Below, piece by piece: positions 49,611 through 58,162 of a stretch of 64,000 nt of DNA (within the stretch, counting starts at the first letter, position 1; each line of letters opens with the position of its first letter). Below the pieces are notes generated by a model. That model was not told the DNA's origin, did no database searches, and saw only the letters and a list, made by a program, of their open reading frames with translations. The translations under genes were made by a program, and so were the position numbers. Source of the stretch: Umezawaea sp042738955 (GTDB taxonomy: Bacteria > Actinomycetota > Actinomycetes > Mycobacteriales > Pseudonocardiaceae); the NCBI RefSeq assembly GCF_042738955.1, contig NZ_JBHYHC010000043.1:8618-72617 (forward strand), read 5' to 3'.

Positions 49611-51571
49611 ACGACCCGGAAGTCCTCTACGGGCAGCTCGCGGCCGGTGACGCGGGTCGGATCACCGCCGCGTCGGACCCGATCACCGGTGCGATCAGCG
49701 CGGTCGGCCGCGCTCGTGACTCGGTGACCTCGGGCGGGTCGACGGCGAAGTCGGGCTGGACGGGTGAGGCCGCGGGGAAGTTCGGGGCCCGCGCGGAGCT
49801 GTCCGCCAAGTCCGCGACCGTCGCGACCGAACGGCTCGGTGTCGGAGTCGACGTCGTCCAGGCCGCGTCCCGCGCGTACTCGCAGATGCGGGGCAGCGCC
49901 GACCAGGTCATCGCGGTGTGGCGCGGCCGCTCTCCGCTGCTGGACGCCCAGCAGACCGTGGAACTCGCCGAGCGGGTCAACTCGTCGCTGAGCAACGTCA
50001 AGAACGGGTACGAGCAGGTCCTGCGGTCCTACGCCTCGGCGTTGAAGCAGGTGAGGCCCGGCTTCGAGGAGACCGCCAAAGCCGATCCCGGCTGGGTGAG
50101 GACCGTCGCGGCGATGCGGACGACCGCCGCGGTCCCCGGTCCCGGCACCGACCCGAAGCAGGTCGCGGCGTGGTGGAAGTCGCTGACCAAGGAGCAGCAG
50201 GACGAGCTGCTGCGGTCGAAGTTCCAGGAACTCGGCCAGTTGCGCGGACTCCCGTCCGCCGTCCTCGACCAGGCCAACCGCGCCCGGATCGCCGACGACG
50301 CCCAGCGCTTCGGTGCCGAGCGCGACCGGCTGGACACCGCGATGGCCGAGCGCGCAGCCGCGCTGGGCATCGACCCCAGCACCTCCGACGGGCAGACGAA
50401 GCTGCTCAACGACCCGCAGTACGCGTCGCTCATGGAGCAGCGCCAAGTAGCGGCGACCAAGGCCGAGAACGCCGCAGGAGCGCAGAAGAGCATCCAGGAA
50501 GCCGAGAAACTCGCCTTCAAGAGGGACTGGCCGGACTCGGACGTCCGGGTGATGGCCTACGACCCGTACGGGCCGCGCGGTGATGGTGGAATGGCGATCG
50601 CCTACGGCAACCCCGACACCGCCAAGAACCTGGCGGTCTGCGTTCCCGGCACCGGGTCGACGCTGGACAGCTTCTCCGTGGACCAGGCCGCCAACCTGCG
50701 CAACCAGATGGGCGCGGACGGCAACGCCACCATCCAGTGGCTCGGCTACGACGCTCCCGGCTGGACTCCGGGCGAGGTCGGCAGTCCCGAGTTGGCGAAG
50801 GAAGGTGGCCAGAACCTGGTCGCCGACGTCAACGGCTACCGGGCCGCCGCCACCGATGACCAGCACCTGACGGTGATCGGGCACTCCTACGGCAGCACGA
50901 CCGTCGGCTACGCCGGCCTGAACGGGCTGGCGGCGGATGACATCGCGTTCGTCGGTTCGCCTGGCGTGGGGGCGTCGAACGCGAGTCAGCTCTCCGTTGG
51001 CGCGGGCCACGTCTACGCGGGGGCGACCGAGCACGATCCCGTTGTGCAGGGCACGAGTTCGGACTGGTTCACGGCTGACGGCAAGTCGACCGGGCCGTAC
51101 GACAAGGCGTTCGGGGCGACCGTGTTCGGCACGCCCGAGTCGGCACACCTGGGTGGCGCGCACTCCCAGTACTACCGGGATGGCAGCGAGTCCGTGGCCA
51201 ACCTGGCCAAGATCGCCACCGGCGATGGTGGGTCGGTGACGTCGCAGAAGTGGTACGACAGCCCGGTCGGGCCGTCGTTGCCAGGGTCGGACCTGCCCGG
51301 TGTCGGGCCGGTGATCGACCTGGTCAGCGATGTCGGCGCTGGTGGTGCGGATCTGGTCGGGGATGTCGTCACGGGTGGTGGGCGGGTGGTCGGGGACCTG
51401 TTCTCCGGGAACTGGTCCGAGGCCGGGCACGGGGCGGCGCGGACCGGGATGGAGTTGGTGAACGACGCCGGGGACATCGTGGTCGGGACGGTCGGGAACG
51501 TGGCCGAGTTCGGGCGGGACGTGTACGACGGGGCCGCCGGTGCGGTGAAGGCGATCGGGTCGTGGTTCTAG
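49607..51571 (+). CDS. Large DUF1023 alpha/beta hydrolase with an ESX-type helical N-terminus
   Basis: This 654-residue protein has an N-terminal four-helix, ESX-like region (about 1-150), a coiled-coil rich linker (about 170-300) and a DUF1023 hydrolase (about 310-520) whose nucleophile elbow is IGHSYGS with Ser427, oxyanion region VCVPGTGST and late acidic/His residues (ATEHDPVV, ESAHLGGAHSQYY). The C-terminal tail (about 540-654) contains Gly/Val repeats. It resembles exported actinobacterial lipase-like or toxin-like effectors. It is encoded with the EspC-like gene. Its stop interlocks with the pirin stop on CTAG. Confidence 0.8.
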   Translation: MNDPEVLYGQLAAGDAGRITAASDPITGAISAVGRARDSVTSGGSTAKSGWTGEAAGKFGARAELSAKSATVATERLGVGVDVVQAASRAYSQMRGSADQVIAVWRGRSPLLDAQQTVELAERVNSSLSNVKNGYEQVLRSYASALKQVRPGFEETAKADPGWVRTVAAMRTTAAVPGPGTDPKQVAAWWKSLTKEQQDELLRSKFQELGQLRGLPSAVLDQANRARIADDAQRFGAERDRLDTAMAERAAALGIDPSTSDGQTKLLNDPQYASLMEQRQVAATKAENAAGAQKSIQEAEKLAFKRDWPDSDVRVMAYDPYGPRGDGGMAIAYGNPDTAKNLAVCVPGTGSTLDSFSVDQAANLRNQMGADGNATIQWLGYDAPGWTPGEVGSPELAKEGGQNLVADVNGYRAAATDDQHLTVIGHSYGSTTVGYAGLNGLAADDIAFVGSPGVGASNASQLSVGAGHVYAGATEHDPVVQGTSSDWFTADGKSTGPYDKAFGATVFGTPESAHLGGAHSQYYRDGSESVANLAKIATGDGGSVTSQKWYDSPVGPSLPGSDLPGVGPVIDLVSDVGAGGADLVGDVVTGGGRVVGDLFSGNWSEAGHGAARTGMELVNDAGDIVVGTVGNVAEFGRDVYDGAAGAVKAIGSWF

Positions 51572-52515
51572 TCGCGGGGCTTGAGCCTGGCGTTGGGGAG
51601 TTCCGGGGCCGGCAGCACTGACGTCCACGCGGTGGGGAATGTGCCGTACGGGCCTTCGGCCGCCGTGGTCTGGGTCTGCCACTCGGTGCGGAAGCGGTCG
51701 ATCTCGTCGTGGGTGCGGCCGATGAAGTTCCACCACATGACGATGCGCTCGTTCAACGGCTCGCCGCCGAGCAGCAGCAGGCGGGCCGGGCGGTCGCCGA
51801 CGGTGATCGTGAGGGTCGTCGCGCCCGTGGGCAGGTAGAGGAGTTGGGCGTCGGTCGCCGGTGCGCCGTCGACCTCGACGTCGCCGCTGTCGACGAGGAC
51901 GCCGTGCTCGAACGCGGGGTCGACGTCGACCACCAGGCGAGCGCCCGCGGGCAGGTCGAGCTGGGCTCCGAGCAGCGGGGTGCTGGTCGCGACCGGCGAG
52001 GACGAGCCCAGCACGCTGCCGAGGAAGACCGTCACGCGCGCGTCGCCCACGGTCTTCGGGGTCGGCACGTGGTGCTCGAAGCGCGGGTCCGTGAAGCGGT
52101 CGCGGTCGGGCAGCGCCACCCACAGCTGGACGCCGTGCAGCACGTCGGAGTCGGCGGTGGCGTACTCGGAGTGGGCGATGCCCCGCCCCGCGGTCATCAG
52201 GTTCATCTCACCGGCCCTGACCAGCGACGTCGTGCCCACGGTGTCGCGGTGCTCGATGGTGCCCGCGAACAGCCAGGACACCGTTTGCAGGCCGGTGTGG
52301 GGGTGGCCGGGGACGGCCATGCTCGGCGTCTCGGGGCCGTAGTGGTCGATGAAGCACCACGCGCCGATGAGCGAACGGCTGCGCTGCGGGAGCGTGCGCC
52401 GGACCGGTTGGGCGCGGGGGCCGCCGAGCGGGACGAGGCGCGGGAGGAGGAGTTGGGGGGCCGAGCGCGTCGACTCGCAGGGCACGACCTCGGGACTCGC
52501 TTCCGCGTTGCTCAT
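51568..52515 (-). CDS. Pirin-family protein
   Basis: This 315-residue bicupin has pirin motifs SRSLIGAWCFIDHYGPETPSM, PHTGLQTVSWLFAGTIEHRDT with the metal-binding His residues, AGEMNLMTAGRGIAHSEY and LHGVQLWVALPD. The second cupin is degenerate. Pirins are iron-binding quercetinase-like or regulatory proteins; the substrate is unknown. The SCP-like gene precedes it by 19 nt in the same direction. Confidence 0.88.
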   Translation of the reverse strand: MSNAEASPEVVPCESTRSAPQLLLPRLVPLGGPRAQPVRRTLPQRSRSLIGAWCFIDHYGPETPSMAVPGHPHTGLQTVSWLFAGTIEHRDTVGTTSLVRAGEMNLMTAGRGIAHSEYATADSDVLHGVQLWVALPDRDRFTDPRFEHHVPTPKTVGDARVTVFLGSVLGSSSPVATSTPLLGAQLDLPAGARLVVDVDPAFEHGVLVDSGDVEVDGAPATDAQLLYLPTGATTLTITVGDRPARLLLLGGEPLNERIVMWWNFIGRTHDEIDRFRTEWQTQTTAAEGPYGTFPTAWTSVLPAPELPNARLKPRD

Positions 52516-52534
52516 GCCCGGAATGGTACGAGTG

Positions 52535-52912
52535 CTAGAACCGCAGCAGGGGCAGCAGCGCGGACAGGTCGGCGCGGCTTCCGGACGCGGTGATCCGGCC
52601 GTCGTCCACGCCGTCCGCCCAGGTCAGCCTGCCGGTCGCCAGGTCGAGCCAGGTGCGGGGGTCGGTCTCGACCACGTTCGGCGGCGTGCCGCGGGTGTGC
52701 CTCGGGCCCGCCACGCACTGGACGGCGGCGAACGGCGGCACGCGCACCTCGACGCTGCGGCCGGGGGCATCCTGCTCCAGCGTGCGGAGGCTGAGGCGCA
52801 CCGCGGCGGCGAGCACGGGCCGGTCCGGCTGGTCGGCGTCGCCTTCCAGCCAGGGCAGCACGGCCGCCACCGCGGCGCGCATCTCCTTCGGGTCAACGGT
52901 TTTCGAGGGCAC
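52535..52912 (-). CDS. Sterol-carrier-like small protein
   Basis: This 125-residue protein of the sterol carrier family seen in actinobacteria starts MPSKTVDPKEMRAAVAAVLPWLEG and contains RSVEVRVPPFAAVQCVAGPRHTRGTPPNVVETDPRTWLDLATGRLTWAD, ending in SGSRADLSALLPLL, as in SCP2-like domains that bind lipids. Its usual partner in relatives is the purF/purM locus; here it sits about 6 kb away from purM, next to pirin. Confidence 0.75.
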   Translation of the reverse strand: MPSKTVDPKEMRAAVAAVLPWLEGDADQPDRPVLAAAVRLSLRTLEQDAPGRSVEVRVPPFAAVQCVAGPRHTRGTPPNVVETDPRTWLDLATGRLTWADGVDDGRITASGSRADLSALLPLLRF

Positions 52913-52921
52913 CCGACCAGG

Positions 52922-54595
52922 TTAGTCGTGGCGCTCGCGGAGTTCGCGTTGCGCCGCGTGCAGGTTCGCCGGCCGGACGTCCGTGCTGCCGTACAGCTCG
53001 ATCCGCGAGCCGAGTGCGCCGGTGAAGTCCGGCTTGTCGATCTGGCCGAACTCGGTGCACTCCGAGATCGCGACGGTGGCGCTGGCCGGGGCCACGGTGT
53101 CGATCTTCACGCAGCCCGCGCGGGCGTTGGTGATCGTCACGTTCCAGTGCGCGAACCTGGCCCCGTACAACGGTCCCGCGTCGGCGCTGCCGCCGTGCTG
53201 ACCGTCGTTGAGCACGGTCACCTCGGTGCGGACGTTGCCGAACGGCAGGCCCCGGTGGGTGTCGAACGTGCCCGCCTCCATCCGCCCGCGCGACCAGACG
53301 TTGCCGCAGGAGAGGCCCTCGACGTTGATGCCGTGGTGGTTCGAGCCGGGCGTCGGGGGTTCGGTGAACGCGCCGATGGCGAAGTCCTGCACCAGGTTGT
53401 CGTGCGACTGCTCGCGGCACGCGTACGAGTGGTGCTGCCCGCGCCCGGAAACGCGGGAGCGGGTGAGCGTGATCCCCTTGCTGGACACGAACAGGAACCC
53501 GTTGTCGCTGTCCACAACGGACACGTCGTCGCCCCAGCAGTCCCACGCGCACTGGAACACCAGCCCGTTGTACCCCTTGTCCAGCAGGTGTTTCGGCCGC
53601 GCGGTCTTCACCATCTCGATGGTGATCCCCTCCACGCCCGACCCCGTGATCACCGGACCGAACGTCGTCAGCCGGGGCTTGAACGCGAGCCGAGCCTCCA
53701 GCGGGAGCGGCTGTTCGAGGCGGACCCTGTTGCCCCGCACGGACTTGATCCGCACCGGCCACTGGAACGGGAAGTACGTCAGCAGCTTCGTCTTGGTCTT
53801 CCAGTCGTACGCCGCCGTGCCCTCGACGTCGCCGGACATGTGCCTGGGCAGCCCGTACTGGCCGTCGTCGTCGAGCTTGAGCAGCACGCGCTGGCCCGCA
53901 CGAAGTGCGCGACCGTTGGCCACGGTGATCGTGAACGCGCCACGCGGAGCGGCCTCGGTGATCGCGGTCAGGTCCTCGCCGACGTCCCCCTCGTTGCCGG
54001 TCCACCCCTCGAACGGCCACCGGTGCGCCTTGATGGCGTCGATCAACGGCTGGTAGCGGTCGCGGTGGCACACCCACACGAGCCCGCCGCTCCAGCTCCA
54101 CGCCGAGTTCTCGCTGCCGTAGCGACTGCGGTTGATGCCGACGACCTCCTCCAACGACCGGGTCGCGTGCAGCACCGTCCGGCCGCTGCCCGCGCCGCGC
54201 AGCACCACGTTGTCGTAGCCGATGCGCACGATGTCGTCGATCCGGTAGGTCCCGGCGGGCAGGAGGACCGCGCCGCCGCCGTGCTTGCCCACGGCCTCGA
54301 TCGCCCGGTTGATGGCCGCGGACGCGTCCGCCGACCCGTCCTTCCGCGCGCCGAAGTGCAGGACGTTCGCGCGAACAGGCAGGCGCGGCGGCCGTTCCCC
54401 GGTCCGGTAGCCCGCGAAGGCCACGTTGGGGATCTGCGGGTGGTCGTACGGGTTCGCCGCGAACTCGCGCCACAGGGCGGCCTTCACCCCGGAAGGCTGC
54501 CGGTCGGCGCTGGCGTGCGCCGAAGGGCCGAGCTGGGCCCCGAGGGCCAGGCCGATCCCGGTGCCGATCAGGAAGCGCCTGCGCTCGATGGTCAT
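52922..54595 (-). CDS. Tat-exported right-handed beta-helix protein
   Basis: This 557-residue protein has a Tat signal (ERRRFLIGTGIGLALGA, residues 4-20), then the start of a parallel beta-helix (NVLHFGARKDGSADASAAINRAIE, GGGAVLLPAGTYRI, NVVLRGAGSGRTVLHA) that continues in repeated short strands to the end. The layout is that of polysaccharide lyases or GH28/PL6-type enzymes. Catalytic residues were not identified, so the substrate is unknown; it may act on cell-surface or plant polysaccharides. Confidence 0.75.
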   Translation of the reverse strand: MTIERRRFLIGTGIGLALGAQLGPSAHASADRQPSGVKAALWREFAANPYDHPQIPNVAFAGYRTGERPPRLPVRANVLHFGARKDGSADASAAINRAIEAVGKHGGGAVLLPAGTYRIDDIVRIGYDNVVLRGAGSGRTVLHATRSLEEVVGINRSRYGSENSAWSWSGGLVWVCHRDRYQPLIDAIKAHRWPFEGWTGNEGDVGEDLTAITEAAPRGAFTITVANGRALRAGQRVLLKLDDDGQYGLPRHMSGDVEGTAAYDWKTKTKLLTYFPFQWPVRIKSVRGNRVRLEQPLPLEARLAFKPRLTTFGPVITGSGVEGITIEMVKTARPKHLLDKGYNGLVFQCAWDCWGDDVSVVDSDNGFLFVSSKGITLTRSRVSGRGQHHSYACREQSHDNLVQDFAIGAFTEPPTPGSNHHGINVEGLSCGNVWSRGRMEAGTFDTHRGLPFGNVRTEVTVLNDGQHGGSADAGPLYGARFAHWNVTITNARAGCVKIDTVAPASATVAISECTEFGQIDKPDFTGALGSRIELYGSTDVRPANLHAAQRELRERHD

Positions 54596-54674
54596 GTCGC
54601 CGTCTCCTCGTGCAAGGGGGCGGCAGCGGTGAGGGTGATCAAACCGCATCGACCGGTCGAGCACCAGGGACGAG

Positions 54675-54710
54675 TTCGGGCCCGTGGCACTCCTGCGGCA
54701 CGGGCCCGAA
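54675..54710 (-). terminator. Terminator hairpin after espG-like gene
   Basis: TTCGGGCCCGTG (54675-54686) pairs perfectly with CACGGGCCCGAA (54699-54710) over a 12-nt loop, 5 nt past the leftward espG-like stop. Confidence 0.75.
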
Positions 54711-54714
54711 ACGG

Positions 54715-55521
54715 TCAGCCTTTCGCGGTGCGCACGGCTTCCGCGAGCAACTCGTCCAGCTGGTGGGTCAGCCTACGCAGGTCGGTGGGGGTGAACGTGC
54801 TCCAGGGTTCGCTCCCCGCCGAAACACGGCGTTGTTGCAGGTAGCGGCCGTCCTCGGTGTCGAAGAACGCCACCACCCGCTCCGGGCGGCGGCGCTTGCC
54901 GTAGCGGTCGCGGGCCGCCGCGCCGAAGTTCCCCGTGTGCACGAGGTTGGTGAACATCCGGACCAGCGCCTTCGCGTCCTCGTCCCGCACGCCGTGCTCC
55001 CGGAGCGACTGCTCCAGGCTCTTGGGCGTGCCGTCGGACTTCTGCACCGCGGCCTCCAGGTCGGCGCTCGGCATGGTCACCGAGTGGCCGGTCCCGGCCG
55101 GGTGCTGCGGCAGCGCGCCGACGACCGCGGCGGGCAGACCGGACCCCGCTGCTCGTTGCAGCGTGATCCGGTCGCCCGCCAGCGTGGCCACGGCGCCGAA
55201 GTCGCCGTTCGCGACCGCGAGGACGCGGACGCTCCGGCCGATCCACACCCTGGCGTCCATCTCGCGCTCGGGACGGACGAACATCCTGATCAGGTGGTCG
55301 AACTCCGGGTGCAGCCCGATCGGCCGCCCCAGCCCCCGCGACTCCAGCGCGTGCCAGACCCGCAGTTCCAGGTCACGGCGTTCGCGCTCGCTCTTCCCCG
55401 GTGAGGGCACCTTGATGACCAGGGGCATCGGCCCCAGTCGCAGGTGCTCCCACACGACGTCGAACTCCTCGGTGGAGAGGACTACCGGCTCCCTCTCCAC
55501 CGGCCCCCCGAAGTACGTCAC
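54715..55521 (-). CDS. ESX secretion-associated protein EspG-like
   Basis: This 268-residue cytosolic protein belongs to the EspG family (ESX chaperone for PE/PPE proteins): LSTEEFDVVWEHLRLGPMPLVIKVPSPGKSERERRDLE, RVWIGRSVRVLAVANGDFGAVATLAGDRITL and ERVVAFFDTEDGRYLQQRR. It would bind the PPE-like protein encoded just upstream. The GTG start overlaps that gene's stop (GTGA). Confidence 0.85.
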   Translation of the reverse strand: MTYFGGPVEREPVVLSTEEFDVVWEHLRLGPMPLVIKVPSPGKSERERRDLELRVWHALESRGLGRPIGLHPEFDHLIRMFVRPEREMDARVWIGRSVRVLAVANGDFGAVATLAGDRITLQRAAGSGLPAAVVGALPQHPAGTGHSVTMPSADLEAAVQKSDGTPKSLEQSLREHGVRDEDAKALVRMFTNLVHTGNFGAAARDRYGKRRRPERVVAFFDTEDGRYLQQRRVSAGSEPWSTFTPTDLRRLTHQLDELLAEAVRTAKG

Positions 55522-56870
55522 TGCTGCGGTGTCTCCCCGATCACGGGCGGTGCGACCATCCGGTCGTCGCCGAACACGTCGTCCGTCTCGACCAGGTAGT
55601 CGGCGATCTTGTGCTCGCCGTCCTCTTCGCCGTCGCCCCCACGACCGCCCGCGCCCATGCCGCCGGGTCCCTGGCCGGGACGGCCGCCGGGACCGTTCGC
55701 GCCACCGGGGCCGAAGCCGCCGTTGGCACCGCCGGGACCGAAGCCGCCCGCGCGACCGAACTGGCCGCCGGGACCGTTCGGACCGCCCACGCCGCCCTGG
55801 CCGGGACCGCCGGGCACGCCGCCGAAGCCGCCACGACCACCGGGGCCGTTGGCTCCGCCCGTGCCACCGGGACCACCGAGACCACCGGGGCCACCAGGAC
55901 CGCCGGGGCGGAAGCCGCCGGGCGCGCCGGGACGACCGCCGGGGCCGTTCGCGACGGGCCGGAGACCACCGGGAGGCACGGGGCCGCCCTTGACCGGCGG
56001 CCGGACCGGACCGGTGCCGGGCGGGAACACGCCGGGAGGCTGCGGCAGACCGCCGCCGGGAGGCGGGGTCGGCTGCACCGGCGGCAGGGTCACCGGCGGC
56101 TGCGAGGGCGGAGGCGTCCACGTCGGGTTCGTCGTGCCACCGGTGACGACCGGGGTCGCGCCGACCGGCGGCGGGGTGGACGGCGGCGGCGTCCACGACG
56201 TGGTCGTGGTGCCGTCACCACCGCCCGACGGCGTGTAGGCCGACGAGGACGTGCTCACGTAGTTCGCGCTCGTGCTGTTGTACGTGCCCGCGCCGCTCGG
56301 CGGCGGGGTGTCGATCACGACCTTCGGCGGCGGCACGAACTGCCCCAGCGTGTCGCTGTTCCACTCGCTGTTGGACTGGTAGTTGTTCATGACCGTGATG
56401 GCCTTCTGCTCAGCGTTGTCCTGAGCGGCCTCCTCGGCCTCGTGGTCGTTCTGCTGGTTGACCACGTGCATGATGCCCACGGGACCGGCGAGCGCGCCGA
56501 GCACCTTGTCCCCCGTGGACGGAGCCTCGGTGACGACCTTCACCGGCTCGGGCATCTCCTTGCGGGCGTCCGCGATGTAGCCGCCCTGGAGGTGCGCCGA
56601 CGCCTTCATGGTGTCCGCGCCCTGGCCCGCGTCGGTCGCCCACGCCGCGAGCGGCGACAGGGCCGCCGTCGCCGCCTCGGCCGACGCGCCCTCCCAGCTC
56701 GCGCCGACCTTGGTGAGTCCTTCGTGGATGGACGTGTCGATCTGCCCCAGGGTCTCCGACAGCGCCGCCCACTTGTCCTCGAGCGGGATCGAGGCGGCCA
56801 CCCCCGGCCCACTGTTGATCATCTTGTGCAGCTCTTCGTGGGAGTAACCGCGCCAGCGGTGATCACCCAT
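55518..56870 (-). CDS. PPE-like ESX substrate with Pro- and Gly-rich tail
   Basis: This 450-residue protein has a helical N-terminal PPE-type domain (about 1-170: SHEELHKMINSGPG, LEDKWAALSETLGQIDTSIHEGLTKVGASWEGASAEAATAALSPLAAW), a Pro/Thr/Ser-rich linker (about 185-300) and a low-complexity collagen-like Gly-Pro-Gly region (about 300-425, many GGPGG and GGPNGPGG units). An acidic end (ETDDVFGDD) follows. It has no signal peptide. The EspG-like gene downstream overlaps it, so it is the likely chaperone pair. Confidence 0.8.
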   Translation of the reverse strand: MGDHRWRGYSHEELHKMINSGPGVAASIPLEDKWAALSETLGQIDTSIHEGLTKVGASWEGASAEAATAALSPLAAWATDAGQGADTMKASAHLQGGYIADARKEMPEPVKVVTEAPSTGDKVLGALAGPVGIMHVVNQQNDHEAEEAAQDNAEQKAITVMNNYQSNSEWNSDTLGQFVPPPKVVIDTPPPSGAGTYNSTSANYVSTSSSAYTPSGGGDGTTTTSWTPPPSTPPPVGATPVVTGGTTNPTWTPPPSQPPVTLPPVQPTPPPGGGLPQPPGVFPPGTGPVRPPVKGGPVPPGGLRPVANGPGGRPGAPGGFRPGGPGGPGGLGGPGGTGGANGPGGRGGFGGVPGGPGQGGVGGPNGPGGQFGRAGGFGPGGANGGFGPGGANGPGGRPGQGPGGMGAGGRGGDGEEDGEHKIADYLVETDDVFGDDRMVAPPVIGETPQQ

Positions 56871-56919
56871 AAGTTCTTCGCCCCCTCAGGTGCGGTCGTG
56901 CGAGTTCGTGTCGAACGGT

Positions 56920-57309
56920 TCACGCCGGGTTGACGCGTCCCCAGGAGGCGACGTTGTCGCCCTCCACCCGGCGGTACGTGGCCTCGATCTGCGTGAGCTG
57001 AGTCACAACGCCGTCGAGCTGCTCGCGGTAGGCCATGATCGCGGTGAGCGCGGCGGAGTCACCGGCCGAGAAGGTGTCGCGGTTGAACTTCTCCGCGGTC
57101 TCCTTGCTGACCGGGTCCTGCGCCCACTGCTTGGCCTCGAGCGCGACCTTCGTGTCCCTCAGCTGGGCGTCGAGCACCGTGATGGCGTCCTCGAACACCT
57201 TGCGAGCTGCGGGAATGGCCGAGGGTTCGATCTTCAGGCCCTGACTCGACCCGCTGTAGTCGGGAAGCGGAGCTTGCGCCGAACCTCCACCACCATCCGC
57301 GAGAAACAC
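56920..57309 (-). CDS. Small helical ESX-associated protein
   Basis: This 129-residue protein has a Gly/Pro-rich start (MFLADGGGGSAQAPLPDYSG) and two long helices (PAARKVFEDAITVLDAQLRDTKVALEAKQW; SALTAIMAYREQLDGVVTQLTQIEATYRRVEG). Its length and two-helix layout resemble WXG/PE-like ESX partners, and it lies 49 nt upstream of the PPE-like gene in the same direction. I infer a PE-type partner; no WXG motif is present. The family was not recognised. Confidence 0.7.
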   Translation of the reverse strand: MFLADGGGGSAQAPLPDYSGSSQGLKIEPSAIPAARKVFEDAITVLDAQLRDTKVALEAKQWAQDPVSKETAEKFNRDTFSAGDSAALTAIMAYREQLDGVVTQLTQIEATYRRVEGDNVASWGRVNPA

Positions 57310-57429
57310 GGCAACCCTCCCTCAGTGCTGCACTTACCCCAGTGAGTGCAATTGAGACGACTTTAACTCCGATGCACGACGCGCCGCGACGGTTCCACTG
57401 GTATTCGCGCAGTTCTACTCAGGGTGTGC

Positions 57430-58008
57430 TCACCGTGCGCTGATCGTTTGGATGATTGCCTCGGCAATTTTCCCGGCCCGGACGCAGAGTTCGTCCATCG
57501 GGACCTTCGTGCTGTCCACGCCGAGATCGATCATCTGACCGTCCGAGACGTCCAGGTAGACCACGCAACTGGGCAGCAGCGTCGTCGATTTCCCGGTGAG
57601 CGCCGGGAAACCGCCCACGGTCATCGGCGTGAGTTCCCCTTTCTCCACGCCTGACGCGTACTCCCCGATCCCGTTCTTCGCCGCGGCGACCAGTCCGACG
57701 CCGTAGGAGAAATCGCCGGAGTTGATGCTGCACAGGGTCGCGTCCGCGTAGGCGGAGGACTTCAGCTTGGCCGGGGTTTTCACCAGGTCGAACTGCTGCT
57801 TCTGCGCGTCGGAGAGCAACGAGCAGGAGTCGACGCCGGTGAGGTCGACCTTCTTCGGGCGCGTGGTCGACGGTTTGGTGCTCGTGGTCGGGGCCGAAGT
57901 CGTCGAGGTCGGTCCGGCGGACGCGGTCCCCGGCGTGGTTTCCGAGCATCCGCCGAGGAGGACCGCGACCGCGAGGAGCGCCGCGGCCCGGTGTCGGTGA
58001 CTCCGCAT
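57430..58008 (-). CDS. DUF3558 lipoprotein
   Basis: This 192-residue lipoprotein has the lipobox LLGGCS (Cys21), a Thr/Ser/Pro linker and the DUF3558 domain with conserved Cys: LTGVDSCSLLSDAQKQQF, ATLCSINS, LPSCVVYLDVSDGQMIDLG and DELCVRAGKIAEAIIQTI. The family is abundant in Pseudonocardiales and mycobacteria beside ESX genes; the role is unknown. It lies next to the ESX cluster, with 120 nt before the two-helix gene. Confidence 0.85.
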   Translation of the reverse strand: MRSHRHRAAALLAVAVLLGGCSETTPGTASAGPTSTTSAPTTSTKPSTTRPKKVDLTGVDSCSLLSDAQKQQFDLVKTPAKLKSSAYADATLCSINSGDFSYGVGLVAAAKNGIGEYASGVEKGELTPMTVGGFPALTGKSTTLLPSCVVYLDVSDGQMIDLGVDSTKVPMDELCVRAGKIAEAIIQTISAR

Positions 58009-58097
58009 GGGGGCAACGTAGCGGATGGCGAATCACGGAGAGTGTCGATTCGGGAATCCGCAGTCACCCGCGCGGCGCATTGCCGTGGCACCCCTAA

Positions 58098-58113
58098 AAA
58101 GGAAACGTTCTTT
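58098..58113 (+). promoter_or_regulatory. Imperfect palindrome upstream of the exo-glucosaminidase
   Basis: AAAGGAAACGTTCTTT lies 50-65 nt before the start, in a local A/T-rich patch (58096-58122). Arms AAAG-A and T-CTTT match around a 6-nt centre. Such sites in Streptomyces chitosanase genes bind a ROK-family regulator (CsnR), but the consensus was not checked. Confidence 0.4.
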
Positions 58114-58162
58114 ACGATAAAACGGCCCGCCGCCGTGCGAACACCTACCGCGGAGGAGCAGC

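Noticed and set aside
49550..52123. Long leftward open frame across the DUF1023 hydrolase gene
   Set aside because: Antisense to a well-supported gene, with Arg/Pro/Val-rich composition and no recognised motif; codon bias explains it.
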